The notes under the pieces were generated by a model. That model worked only from the letters and a program-made list of their open reading frames with translations. It ran no database searches and was not told where the DNA came from. 64,000 nt of DNA from a virus. Location of the stretch: IMG/VR virus record IMGVR_UViG_3300017725_000001, positions 60,178 through 124,177 of that record. One strand, written 5' to 3'. The translations under genes and the position numbers were made by a program. Below, in pieces: positions 8,404 to 16,777 of the stretch; position 1 is the first letter of the stretch; each line of letters opens with the position of its first letter.

Positions 8404-9711
8404 TTACTTATCGTAGCAGGCTAATAGGATGGTCTCGTTGTTAATTCTACCGTTTAGTTTGGTTTGAGTTGTTTTGAGAGTCTCAAATTGCTTCTCAAAC
8501 TTATGTCTAGTAGCTTTTTTGATTTCTGGTAAGAATTCACTTGGTTTTCGTAGTGTCATTTGTATACTTTTGGTCTCATCATAACCTGTTATTGTAGTTC
8601 CTTTAACACTTAACCCTGTACCAGGTCTTCTAGCATTAAGTGGGTCTACATTTTTAGCATAATAAGCTCCTAGCTTACGATTCTTTGTATTAAACACTAC
8701 TAAGATACGTGTATAAGGTATATTACTAGGTTCTACACTAGCCAAACCATGTGTTGTATCGCTTTGTTTAAATTTAAGTTTTTTAACAATGTCTTCTGGA
8801 CTTTTTAATCTAACTTTACGTGTTTTACGATTAGCTTTTCCTTCAGCTTCTAGTATATCACAAGCATCAACGATTTTTCTAAAACATTGTAGAGCTAATT
8901 TTTTTTGTTTACTATCTAAATGGTCATATCCTTCTTGTAACTGTTCTGCAATGTCTTTTTCTTTTTCATCCATTTTATCAAGTTGAGCTTTTGTAGGAGG
9001 ACTATTTAAATCTTCCATTTCTTGCAACCCAGGAGTATAGTAATTTCTTATAATTCTAGCATGAGCTGTTTTTACACCCAGTCTACGAAACAGTTTAGCT
9101 GGATCAAAATCGTCTAATGCTTTTTTATCATAATTAGTATACCAACTATCTAAAAATTCTTCAATAGGCAATGTCATTTCTAAAGAAGCATGATGAAGAC
9201 GGTCTTGTATACTAGGCTGTTTCTTTATAGCCAGTTTACGTTCTTCTTCAGCTTTCTGTTTTTCTGCTTCTTCTACTTTTTCTTCTCCATCTATCATTGC
9301 TTTTTTAATTTGTTTATGTAAAAAATCAGATGTGGGTTGCATTTTACCCATTGTACCTGGTAAACTATCCCAATACTGATCTTCTTTTTCATTATAATCC
9401 GGTTTACCTAATGTCAACTGTCTACAATTATAACCTACTACTGCTGATAGGTGAACTGCACCTGCTTTAGCTTTACGAATATGTTGCTTATCATATCCAT
9501 TAGCCAACATCCAAGGCCAAATGTGTTCTTGTAGTTCACTAGTTTTATAATGTTCATAATACCAGCTATTAGCTGAACTAGATGCTCGATGAAATTGTTC
9601 ACCAGACCATTCTTCCCAACCATCCCATTTAGGTTCTTGTAGTTTAGATTTAGGTGTGCGATATACTGAAGCTCTTGGCTTCTTTCTTTTCGCGGACTTT
9701 AATAGTCCCAT
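8404..9711 (-). CDS. Conserved-looking hypothetical protein, 435 aa
   Basis: I do not recognise a function. The protein is highly basic at the N-terminus (GLLKSAKRKKPRASVYRTPK), rich in Trp and Tyr around residues 25-70. It has a charged, probably coiled-coil stretch at about residues 140-165 (EEAEKQKAEEERKLAIKK) and a second one at about 245-275. There are no membrane segments. It is probably transcribed from the sigma-70 promoter at 10304-10332 with two small upstream genes, so it is likely an early protein. The basic N-terminus suggests nucleic-acid contact, which is inference. Confidence 0.75.
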   Translation of the reverse strand: MGLLKSAKRKKPRASVYRTPKSKLQEPKWDGWEEWSGEQFHRASSSANSWYYEHYKTSELQEHIWPWMLANGYDKQHIRKAKAGAVHLSAVVGYNCRQLTLGKPDYNEKEDQYWDSLPGTMGKMQPTSDFLHKQIKKAMIDGEEKVEEAEKQKAEEERKLAIKKQPSIQDRLHHASLEMTLPIEEFLDSWYTNYDKKALDDFDPAKLFRRLGVKTAHARIIRNYYTPGLQEMEDLNSPPTKAQLDKMDEKEKDIAEQLQEGYDHLDSKQKKLALQCFRKIVDACDILEAEGKANRKTRKVRLKSPEDIVKKLKFKQSDTTHGLASVEPSNIPYTRILVVFNTKNRKLGAYYAKNVDPLNARRPGTGLSVKGTTITGYDETKSIQMTLRKPSEFLPEIKKATRHKFEKQFETLKTTQTKLNGRINNETILLACYDK

Positions 9712-9727
9712 CAGAAATCTCCTTTAG

Positions 9728-9922
9728 TTATTTTTTGTATATATCATCTTTGGCAGAAAAATGGTTGTTTACGTCTAAATCTTGCAATTCTCGGTCAATC
9801 ATGGATGATACATGACCAGCAAGTGTGGACCATTTAGTTACTAAGATGTTTGCGAATTCTTGTTTGCTTTCGTGATCTAAACGAGCAATAGCTTCAACTA
9901 CTTCTTCAGGTTGGAGTTTCAT
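9728..9922 (-). CDS. Small hypothetical protein, 64 aa
   Basis: Unrecognised. Reads MKLQPEEVVEAIARLDHESK at the start; predicted mostly helical and acidic. Its ATG overlaps the stop region of the 10272-9922 gene by one base, implying translational coupling. It precedes the 435-residue protein in the same early unit. Seventeen bases separate the two genes and contain AAAGGAGATTTC, the ribosome binding site for the next gene. Confidence 0.65.
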   Translation of the reverse strand: MKLQPEEVVEAIARLDHESKQEFANILVTKWSTLAGHVSSMIDRELQDLDVNNHFSAKDDIYKK

Positions 9923-10272
9923 TATACTACCTCTTGGAAACCTAAACTAGCAACAACGTGTTTGTTACCTTCAGGATCAACAACAATATCACCTACTGAA
10001 GTTGAATACATAGGGTGAAGTCTTTCAATATTTTCTTCTGGACCAATATTACCTACTTCAAATACACCTTCAAGACCTTTTTCAGTTGTAATATTTGAAA
10101 CGTGTGTATAATAACCTTTGTCAAATGCTTCTTTAGCAATTGATGAAGTATTATCTCTAGCGAAAGACATATCAAGTTTAAGTTTATGCTTTTCTACAGA
10201 ATTATGACCTTCAGCATTAATTTTATCATGCTCTGCTTTTGTAACGTGAATTTGAAAAAGTTTATATTTCAT
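9922..10272 (-). CDS. Conserved hypothetical protein, 116 aa
   Basis: Function unknown. The protein starts MKYKLFQIHVTKAEHDKINA, and its second half holds IGPEENIERLHPMYSTSVGD and GNKHVVASLGFQEV. I recall closely similar small proteins as common hypotheticals in marine T4-like phages, but cannot verify it here. The first gene of an early unit, it has AAAGGAGCAATAA before the ATG and a TTGACA sigma-70 promoter 32-60 bases upstream. That promoter's spacer contains a perfect 12-base palindrome, a possible operator. Confidence 0.7.
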   Translation of the reverse strand: MKYKLFQIHVTKAEHDKINAEGHNSVEKHKLKLDMSFARDNTSSIAKEAFDKGYYTHVSNITTEKGLEGVFEVGNIGPEENIERLHPMYSTSVGDIVVDPEGNKHVVASLGFQEVV

Positions 10273-10303
10273 TTATTGCTCCTTTATTTCTAACTATACT
10301 TAC

Positions 10304-10332
10304 AGTTTACAGTAAGACGTCTTATATGTCAA
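10304..10332 (-). promoter_or_regulatory. Sigma-70 promoter with palindrome in spacer
   Basis: Minus strand TTGACA, 17-base spacer, TAAACT preceded by TG (extended -10). The spacer carries TAAGACGTCTTA, a perfect 12-base palindrome, between the two boxes. This is a plausible repressor or activator site for the early 10272-8404 operon. Confidence 0.65.
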
Positions 10333-10345
10333 CCTTATTCAGCAG

Positions 10346-10368
10346 AAAAAAACCCTTAAAAATCAAGG
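10346..10368 (-). terminator. Weak intrinsic terminator after the halogenase gene
   Basis: Minus strand CCTTGATTTTTAAGGG followed by TTTTTTT. The stem is only four to five base pairs but the U tract is strong. It separates the metabolic cassette from the next promoter. Confidence 0.55.
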
Positions 10369-10396
10369 ACTTACATCTTTTTTTGTTTTTTGTTGA

Positions 10397-11599
10397 TTAT
10401 TTTCCGGAAAAATGCTTGAAATTATCGTAGTAAAGAGCTAGTGTTGCCCATATAGCATCGGGATAAAGATTAGTATATTTGTTTCCAGTCTTTTTATAGT
10501 GTTCCCATACAGTTTCACTCATATCCATATCTGTATATTCTTTCCAGAAACTTGTATCGTCTCTGTTAGATAATGCATAGTGATGTAATATGTAATCACT
10601 GTTTTCTTTCCAAACTCTGTTGATCATTCTATTGTAAGTTTTGGCGTCATATTCGCGTTTTAAGCACTCTACAAGCGTCGTAATACTATATTGTATCATA
10701 AACAATGCATTTGATTCTAATGGGTCAATAAAGCCTTGACTAAGCCCTATAGCAACCGTATTGCCTGCCCATGGATTCTTTAACCAATTAGGATTCCATT
10801 TAATATTACGTGGTTGTTTACCCATAAATGGTGTTAAGTCTTTTGTATAATCTTTAAACTCTTCTAGTGCATCTTCATTACTAATATGCTTATCACTATA
10901 AACATAACCAGTACCAATACGAGAAGTTAATCCAATTTTAAATTGCCAACCATAATCACGTGCTATACTTCTAGTATATGGAATATGTTCATCTAGCTCA
11001 AACGGACAAACCCAAGCACTATTAACTAAATGCTTTTCATGTATTTCTACTTCAGTTTTATCGTTGACAAATTGTCTACGGAAACCTGTACAATCAATAT
11101 ATAAGTCATACCCCTCTGGTCTTTTATCAAGTGTTTGTACAATATGTTTTACATTTTTACAATTTTCTTTTACTATACGCCCTGCTTCTTCTGCGTGTAA
11201 ATGATATGCTACTGCTCTCCAACCTTTGGCATCATACAGTTCTTCGTTGATTTGATGTTTTGTAACTTCACCTGCTTTGTACTTCTTATACCAATCTTCA
11301 AATACATTATCATCATTAAACCAAAATGTAAATTTAAATTCATCACCATCTGGTTTATCCCAACCTTGTTTTATATTACCATGTTTGTGTATAGCATCAC
11401 ATTTTGACATCCATGTTTCTTCTTGCATACCAAAACTATCAAAAAAAGTTTTGATCATAGGAAGTGTACTTTCACCTACGCCAACTATTGGTATATCACT
11501 ACTTTCAATAAGTGTTATATCATAATCTGGAAAGTTATGCTCTATGTAACCAGCGGCCCACCATCCTGTAGTTCCGCCTCCTATGATGCAAATCTTCAT
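10397..11599 (-). CDS. Tryptophan-halogenase-like flavoprotein
   Basis: A 400-residue FAD-dependent halogenase-family protein. Visible features: nucleotide-binding GGGTTGWWAA (residues 7-16), VGVGESTLPMI (39-49, matching the GEAT/GEST loop), a lysine-rich region near 72-77 where the catalytic lysine of PrnA-type enzymes falls, DCTGF (169-173), and GWQFKIGLTSRIGTGYVYSD (217-236). The family motif WxWxIP appears only as WQFKIG, so true halogenating activity is uncertain. It is about 100 residues shorter than bacterial PrnA. Bacterial enzymes chlorinate or brominate tryptophan or indolic compounds using reduced FAD. It is the last gene of a cassette with RpiB and an SbmA-like transporter. Confidence 0.75.
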   Translation of the reverse strand: MKICIIGGGTTGWWAAGYIEHNFPDYDITLIESSDIPIVGVGESTLPMIKTFFDSFGMQEETWMSKCDAIHKHGNIKQGWDKPDGDEFKFTFWFNDDNVFEDWYKKYKAGEVTKHQINEELYDAKGWRAVAYHLHAEEAGRIVKENCKNVKHIVQTLDKRPEGYDLYIDCTGFRRQFVNDKTEVEIHEKHLVNSAWVCPFELDEHIPYTRSIARDYGWQFKIGLTSRIGTGYVYSDKHISNEDALEEFKDYTKDLTPFMGKQPRNIKWNPNWLKNPWAGNTVAIGLSQGFIDPLESNALFMIQYSITTLVECLKREYDAKTYNRMINRVWKENSDYILHHYALSNRDDTSFWKEYTDMDMSETVWEHYKKTGNKYTNLYPDAIWATLALYYDNFKHFSGK

Positions 11600-11600
11600 A

Positions 11601-12095
11601 TTAATAATTTCCTATACTTTTTATTCTTGTCAGATGTCTACCACCTTCAAATTTAGTAGTAAAAAATGCTTCGCATATTTTCTTTGCTTGAGCAAAACTT
11701 GTAAAATCTGCACCTAAACATAATACATTAGCGTCATTATGTTTACGAGACATTTCTGCTTCTTTTGCACTTCTACATACTACAGACCTTATTAACGGAT
11801 GCCTGTTAGTTGCTATTGACATACCAAAACCAGATCCACATATAAGTATACCTGCATTGTATACTTGCCATCCTGCTTTTATTTTATCTGGTGTTGCATA
11901 ATCTTTTAAAAAGGTTTCAACTACTCTAGGATAGTTAACTTTCTTTTTATCGTCGTATGGTCCAATATCATGAAATAGATCTATATTAAATCTAGTTCCA
12001 ATATCGCTATCAATTGGTATTAACCATTTTGATATTTGATCTTTTAGTTTCATTCCTCTATGGTCTGATCCTATGGATAGACTAATTTGTTTCAT
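11601..12095 (-). CDS. rpiB: Ribose-5-phosphate isomerase B (RpiB/LacAB family)
   Basis: About 164 residues from the ATG at 12095. That ATG follows TATAGGAGATTTT and gives the canonical start MKQISLSIGSDHRGMKLKD. An upstream in-frame start would overlap the transporter gene and is rejected. Family motifs: GSDHRGMKLK (phosphate and ring binding), ILICGSGFGMSIATNRHP (active-site CGSG loop), RSAKEAEMSRKHNDANVLCL (RxxxxAxxxRxHNxANVL). The enzyme interconverts ribose-5-phosphate and ribulose-5-phosphate, feeding nucleotide synthesis. Phage versions would raise pentose supply for DNA. It ends two bases before the halogenase ATG. Confidence 0.88.
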   Translation of the reverse strand: MKQISLSIGSDHRGMKLKDQISKWLIPIDSDIGTRFNIDLFHDIGPYDDKKKVNYPRVVETFLKDYATPDKIKAGWQVYNAGILICGSGFGMSIATNRHPLIRSVVCRSAKEAEMSRKHNDANVLCLGADFTSFAQAKKICEAFFTTKFEGGRHLTRIKSIGNY

Positions 12096-12111
12096 AAAAT
12101 CTCCTATATGA

Positions 12112-13080
12112 TTATTTAGTGATTTGTCTTTCAAATTCACGTAAACGTTTATATACACTTGCAAGTTCAATAATTGTAGGCCATGCTTTAAGTAAATATT
12201 GCAACGACCCTTCTACTCTTCCAAATGCTCTTATTATTTGTTGCATAACGCCAAGTGTTACTACACCTGCAACAATGGCTGGTGCTAAAAATACATAAGC
12301 AGATAAAACATTAGCTTGTAAATAAGCAATTCTGCCTACATTAAAATATAAGTATCTTATATATGATTTAAAGTGAATTGTTCTAACGTCTGCAAATAAT
12401 TCATCTATTCTTTTTGGTCTAACAGTATCGTCATCTTCTGCTATAACTAGTATCTTTCTATAGGCCGCTTCTTTCTTTTGTAGATCATATTCTACACCCA
12501 CGAGTCTAAGTAGCCATCCTAGTCCTATTAAAAATAAAGTGCCTCCAACACTCCATACTATTGCACCTGTAATCAATCCGTACTGCCAATCTCCAAAGAA
12601 GAAGATAGGAATACCTACTGATAGTCCAAATAATATAGGTACAAACTGTACCATAACCATAATTGATTCAATTAAACTTGTACCAAGTGATTCCATTATT
12701 CTGGAAAACTTAATAGTATCTTCTTGAACCCTTTGTGCCGCTCCTTCAATTTTTCTTGCTTTATCATATACTGCATGATACCACTCTACCATTGCAGTTC
12801 TCCATCTAAATAAGAAGTGTGCAGTAAAATAACTTATCACTACTGCTAGTGCGACATATATCATTGCTAGATATATAAAAGTTCCTAAACTAGCCCAATA
12901 CTCACCTATAGTGATTGCATTAGGTGTAGCTAGTGCTTTTTGGATCATATCGTAAAATTGGCCAAACCATTCGTTTATTTTGACATCAATTTTAACTTGA
13001 ACCCATAATGATGATAAAATGATTGCTGAACCTATCCAAGCCCATAGTAACCATTTTCTTTCTGTGTAAAATCTAAACAT
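12112..13080 (-). CDS. SbmA/BacA-like peptide transporter
   Basis: A 322-residue inner-membrane protein with about six to seven hydrophobic segments. Diagnostic SbmA/BacA stretches are INEWFGQFYDMIQKAL (residues 35-50), HFLFRWRTAMVEWYHAVYDK, IEGAAQRVQEDTIKFSRIME, and a C-terminal YLYFNVGRIAYLQANVLSAY. SbmA and BacA take up proline-rich antimicrobial peptides, microcins and other modified peptides using the proton gradient. It is about 80 residues shorter than E. coli SbmA, missing mainly N-terminal sequence. First gene of a late operon with RpiB and the halogenase. What it would import for a phage is unknown; it could also change host sensitivity to peptides. Confidence 0.85.
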   Translation of the reverse strand: MFRFYTERKWLLWAWIGSAIILSSLWVQVKIDVKINEWFGQFYDMIQKALATPNAITIGEYWASLGTFIYLAMIYVALAVVISYFTAHFLFRWRTAMVEWYHAVYDKARKIEGAAQRVQEDTIKFSRIMESLGTSLIESIMVMVQFVPILFGLSVGIPIFFFGDWQYGLITGAIVWSVGGTLFLIGLGWLLRLVGVEYDLQKKEAAYRKILVIAEDDDTVRPKRIDELFADVRTIHFKSYIRYLYFNVGRIAYLQANVLSAYVFLAPAIVAGVVTLGVMQQIIRAFGRVEGSLQYLLKAWPTIIELASVYKRLREFERQITK

Positions 13081-13111
13081 ATTGTTTTCCTTATATTATG
13101 TGGGTATATAA

Positions 13112-13118
13112 TATTTAT
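13112..13118 (-). promoter_or_regulatory. Late promoter motif for the transporter-rpiB-halogenase operon
   Basis: Minus strand reads TGGATAAATATTATAT, 32-38 bases before the transporter ATG. It is paired divergently with the plus-strand motif at 13144. Confidence 0.72.
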
Positions 13119-13143
13119 CCATATCACATTGGGTTCAAAAGGC

Positions 13144-13150
13144 ATAAATA
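13144..13150 (+). promoter_or_regulatory. Late promoter motif for gp14-gp15-NUDIX
   Basis: Plus strand GGCATAAATACAACATAA, 22-28 bases before the gp14 ATG, which has AAGGAAAAC as ribosome binding site. Confidence 0.75.
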
Positions 13151-13171
13151 CAACATAACAAGGAAAACCAT

Positions 13172-14242
13172 ATGCCACGTTTTACACTATATAAGCCTTA
13201 TAAAGGTAATGATTACAAATTCATGGACAGAACTATACGAGAACAGTTCGATATAGGCGGTACGGCTATACACGTCCATAAGTATTTGGGTCCACAACCT
13301 CAACAAGGCAATAATGATCCTAGTGAGCCGAACTACGGCAGTGGTTTAGAAATAGACAATACAACCGGAGAAGAAATAAATCCAGAAGGTATAATTGATG
13401 AAACAAATATTCAAGACTTACTGTTTATGGAAAATAGAGATCGTAAATATGATCCTGATATTTTTGATCTTCGTGGAGTATATAATGTTAGTGACAATGA
13501 CTTTGATTTAACTCAATTTGGATTATTCTTAACCAACGATACTTTGTTTATAAGTTTTCATATCAATGATATGGTAGAAAAATTAGGTAGAAGATTAATG
13601 CCAGGTGATGTTATTGAATTGCCTCATTTAAGAGATGAACTTTTATTAAGCAACGACAGAGATGCTATTAATAAATTTTATGTAGTTCAAGATGCCGCTA
13701 GGGGTAGTGAAGGATTTTCACAGACTTGGTATCCACATATTTGGAGAATTAAAGTAGCACCATTAACAGATACACAAGAATACAAAGATATACTTGGTAG
13801 TGCTAAAGATCCAGGAAGCCTTAAAAATAAAGTTAGTGCTTACAAAACAGAACTTAATATCAGTAATGCTATTGTGAAAAGTGCTGAAGAAGCTGATCCA
13901 TTAGGTTTGCCACTTGCTGAACATTTATTTGGCCAAGAAGAAGTTGATAACGAATACAAACACGGTGAAGCTTTACAACAAGGTGACCAGTTTCCAGGAA
14001 ATCCCAAAGATGGAGAATATTTTATTAGAACAGACTTTACTCCTAATAGACTATTTGTAAGACGTGGAAGCAAATGGCATAGATTATATGACAATGTTAC
14101 TGAACAAACTTGGAGTGATAGAACTTACAATGCTAGTAGCTTTATTAATAATAAGGCTACAACAATTATTGACGATCAAGAGTTTCCAGAACGTCAGCCT
14201 CTATCCCAAGTTATTAAACCAAAAAGTGATTTTAACAAATGA
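13172..14242 (+). CDS. gp14: Neck protein gp14
   Basis: A 356-residue protein. Recognisable stretches are YNVSDNDFDLTQFGLFLTND, DVIELPHLRDELLL, and WYPHIWRIKVAPLTDTQEYK. The last is typical of gp14 neck proteins in marine T4-like phages; it holds the PHxWRxKxxPLTDxQE pattern. T4 gp14 (256 residues) acts with gp13 at the head-tail junction. The extra length lies in the C-terminal 120 residues, which carry another small domain (PGNPKDGEYFIRTDFTPNRL then FVRRGSKWHRL) of a kind often seen in phage structural proteins. Its stop overlaps the gp15 start (ATGA), so translation is coupled. Confidence 0.72.
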   Translation: MPRFTLYKPYKGNDYKFMDRTIREQFDIGGTAIHVHKYLGPQPQQGNNDPSEPNYGSGLEIDNTTGEEINPEGIIDETNIQDLLFMENRDRKYDPDIFDLRGVYNVSDNDFDLTQFGLFLTNDTLFISFHINDMVEKLGRRLMPGDVIELPHLRDELLLSNDRDAINKFYVVQDAARGSEGFSQTWYPHIWRIKVAPLTDTQEYKDILGSAKDPGSLKNKVSAYKTELNISNAIVKSAEEADPLGLPLAEHLFGQEEVDNEYKHGEALQQGDQFPGNPKDGEYFIRTDFTPNRLFVRRGSKWHRLYDNVTEQTWSDRTYNASSFINNKATTIIDDQEFPERQPLSQVIKPKSDFNK

Positions 14243-15600
14243 GCCAACAATACTTTTATGATAAACAAATAAGAAGATACATTCAACAATTTATAAGATT
14301 GTTTAGTGGCTTCAGTGTACAAATGGGTAAAAATGAAGAATCAGGTCTTCCAGTATTTCATAAAGTTCCAGTACGTTATGGTGATATAAACAGAATGGCG
14401 GCTCACATAACAAGAGAGAACAGTGAAAACATTATGAATACTGTTCCATTTATAAGTTGTTATGTAACAAATTTAAATTTAGTACCAGAAAGACGTACAT
14501 ATCAAGATCATGTAGATAAAGTTCAAGTATACGAAAAAAAGTATGACCAAACTACTGGAGAATATAAAAACGAAAAAGGCAATAGCTATACTGTAGAACG
14601 TCATGCTCCAGTTCCTTACATAATGCAAATGAACGCAGATGTATGGTCATCAAATACAGATCAAAAATTACAGTTACTAGAACAAATGCTTGTTTTATTT
14701 AATCCTACATTAGATATTAGAACAAATGCTAGTCCACTAGACTGGACTGCGTTATCTCACGTAGAACTTACTAATACTACCTGGAGTACAAGAAGTGTTG
14801 GATCAAGTATTGACGATATTATTGATGTAGCTACAATGTCATTTGATATACCAGTTTATATAAATCCTCCTGCAAAGGTAAAACAACAAAAACTAATTCA
14901 TACGATTATAAGTGAACTTTATAACTTAGATGATGAAAACTTAGATCTATTTAAAGCTGAACAACCATTTAATAACGAAACTTTACAATATACAGTTGTA
15001 ACATATGAAGATAGAAAAGTAAAATATGAAAACAACAACCTTCAACTATTAAATGCTAATGGAAGCAATTTAGATGATGACGGTAATGTATTAGAATGGG
15101 CCAAAGAACTTACTCCATTTGGAGTATTACGACCTGGAATAAGTCAACTAAGACTTAGAAAATCAAAAGATCCAGGTGCTAAAGATGAAGATATTATAGG
15201 ACGATTAGACGAACATCCAAGTGATCCTAATTTACTAATCGTAGATATTGATCCTTCAACTTTACCTACTAATACACTAAATGCCGTAAATGCTATTTTA
15301 GATCCATCAATTAATTATCCAGGCGATGGAACTGTTCCTAGTGCTGTCACTGGACAACGTTACATACTAATTAATCCTATTCCTTCTACACCAATATGGA
15401 GTGGGTTAGTAGCTAATAAATATGATGTTATTGAATATAACGGTTCAACTTGGAATGTTAGTTTTGATAGCAGTAGTGTAAGTGATACCCAACACGTTAC
15501 AAACTTATCAAGTAGCGACCAACTAGAGTGGAATGGTTCAGAGTGGGTTAATAGTTATGAAGGCGTATATAATGCAGGTTTCTGGAGACTTTACTTATAG
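14239..15600 (+). CDS. gp15: Tail sheath stabiliser / terminator gp15
   Basis: A 453-residue protein. The N-terminus (YFYDKQIRRYIQQFIRLFSG followed by FSVQMGKNEESG and KVPVRYGDINRMAA) aligns by eye with the start of T4 gp15 (YFYNSSFRRYATLMGDLFS, then KFIRVPITY). gp15 caps the finished tail and binds the neck. Residues 1-270 cover the T4-length core. The remaining 180 residues are an extension with two Trp/Asn-rich units (PIWSGLVANKYDVIEYNGST; LEWNGSEWVNSYEG). These look like small carbohydrate-binding or fibre-type repeats, which is inference. Confidence 0.82.
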   Translation: MSQQYFYDKQIRRYIQQFIRLFSGFSVQMGKNEESGLPVFHKVPVRYGDINRMAAHITRENSENIMNTVPFISCYVTNLNLVPERRTYQDHVDKVQVYEKKYDQTTGEYKNEKGNSYTVERHAPVPYIMQMNADVWSSNTDQKLQLLEQMLVLFNPTLDIRTNASPLDWTALSHVELTNTTWSTRSVGSSIDDIIDVATMSFDIPVYINPPAKVKQQKLIHTIISELYNLDDENLDLFKAEQPFNNETLQYTVVTYEDRKVKYENNNLQLLNANGSNLDDDGNVLEWAKELTPFGVLRPGISQLRLRKSKDPGAKDEDIIGRLDEHPSDPNLLIVDIDPSTLPTNTLNAVNAILDPSINYPGDGTVPSAVTGQRYILINPIPSTPIWSGLVANKYDVIEYNGSTWNVSFDSSSVSDTQHVTNLSSSDQLEWNGSEWVNSYEGVYNAGFWRLYL

Positions 15601-15621
15601 TTGTGATGACCCACACGACGA

Positions 15622-16077
15622 TTGTTCACATTGGATAACAAAAATATGATTACAGCCGCAGGATGTATATTTCTTAGCACAGATACAGGAAGAGTTATGC
15701 TTCAACACCGTAGTGGTGAAGTTAACCACCCTAGAACGTGGGGCTTCTTTGGAGGAAAATCAGATAATAATGAAAAACCAATTGATACGTTGTATAGAGA
15801 AATTGAAGAAGAACTAGGATTAGTTCCGGATATTAAAAAAGTTATACCTATTAATAAATTCACAAGTCCTAACAAAAAATTTATATACCATAGTTTTGTT
15901 GTAACTGTAGAAGAAGAGTTTATTCCTATACTGAATAATGAAAGTGATGGTTATTGTTGGGTTAAAATAGGTAATTGGCCTAGACCATTACACCCTGGTG
16001 CTAAAATACAATGTAATTCAAAACAATTTATAAAGAAAATAAAAACTGTGTTCGAGCAACACTCTACGAAGTTATAA
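15622..16077 (+). CDS. NUDIX hydrolase
   Basis: Up to 151 residues. The NUDIX box is complete: G(x5)E(x7)REIEEELGL at residues 45-67, counted from TTG at 15622. The first good ATG is 15646 (MITAAGCIF); neither start has a strong Shine-Dalgarno. NUDIX enzymes split nucleoside diphosphates linked to another group (oxidised dNTPs, NADH, nucleotide sugars, RNA caps). The conserved GWRPGAxxQ-type elements that would tell the substrate are not clear. QHRSGEVNHPRTWGFFGGK resembles dNTP- or sugar-nucleotide-handling members. It shares the late transcript of gp14-gp15 and overlaps the convergent 16064-16777 gene by 14 bases. Confidence 0.85.
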   Translation: MFTLDNKNMITAAGCIFLSTDTGRVMLQHRSGEVNHPRTWGFFGGKSDNNEKPIDTLYREIEEELGLVPDIKKVIPINKFTSPNKKFIYHSFVVTVEEEFIPILNNESDGYCWVKIGNWPRPLHPGAKIQCNSKQFIKKIKTVFEQHSTKL

Positions 16078-16777
16078 TACCCATTTCTTTTCTAGTAAAC
16101 ATTTCATCTAAGAAAGCATTATAAACTTCTTCATTATCATTTTTGTGTATTTTATCAAAATCTGGATCAAGTTCCATTATTTCTGATATAGTTCTTATAT
16201 CTGTGGATAAGCCTAATTGTGTTACTGCTTCTTTCCAACCAGCATAACGTTTTAAATCAAAGAAATCTTTTATATTATTATTTTCTATACCAATTTGTTG
16301 CATCATTCTATCATCATCAACATACCACGTATAATTTGGAAAGTATATATCCCAACCGCCTACGTGATGCCACCATTCAAAACATTCTTTATCTTTTTCA
16401 TAAAACGACCACATAGTAGCTTTTGGAAACATTTGTCTTAGTTGAGGTAAGTGATATGCAAACCAATGACTCTTAATAATCTTCTTTCCTGTATCCCAAT
16501 CAGCAAACGGTTCTTTAAATTCTTTTAATACTTCTTCTTTAGATAGTGTGTTAAGTTTATCAAACTTATGTCCATATTGATTATGTGGACCCCAATATGC
16601 ACCCCTATGCCAACCAATTACTTTACCTTCTGCATCTCTTTTTTCATAAACACGTCTAGGTGTGTTATCAGTCATATTAATATCTTTACATATAAGACTT
16701 AATAAACGTATAACTCCACTCCATCTAGAACCTGGAGCTCCTGTTACTATAATTAGATCTTCACCTTGATAATTCAT
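16064..16777 (-). CDS. Sulfotransferase-like protein
   Basis: A 237-residue protein. The N-terminal IIVTGAPGSRWSGVIRLLS resembles the PAPS-binding loop of sulfotransferases (TGxPRSGTT-like). The central KSHWFAYHLPQLRQMFPKAT followed by EKDKECFEWW resembles their second strand-loop-helix. PAPS-dependent sulfotransferases move sulfate onto sugars, lipids or tyrosine. A generic P-loop NTPase fold is the alternative. It is the last gene of a cassette with an SGNH-like protein, 2OG oxygenases and glycosyltransferases, so a role in modifying a glycan or surface structure is plausible. Its start overlaps the end of the upstream gene by 17 bases. Confidence 0.45.
   Translation of the reverse strand: MNYQGEDLIIVTGAPGSRWSGVIRLLSLICKDINMTDNTPRRVYEKRDAEGKVIGWHRGAYWGPHNQYGHKFDKLNTLSKEEVLKEFKEPFADWDTGKKIIKSHWFAYHLPQLRQMFPKATMWSFYEKDKECFEWWHHVGGWDIYFPNYTWYVDDDRMMQQIGIENNNIKDFFDLKRYAGWKEAVTQLGLSTDIRTISEIMELDPDFDKIHKNDNEEVYNAFLDEMFTRKEMGIITS

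Noticed and set aside
12096-12170. Longer N-terminus for RpiB
   Set aside because: It would overlap the transporter gene and adds residues unlike the family; ATG 12095 has a strong Shine-Dalgarno.
16201-16416. Small plus-strand frames in 16.2-19.0 kb
   Set aside because: Shadows of the minus-strand cassette with no initiation signals.
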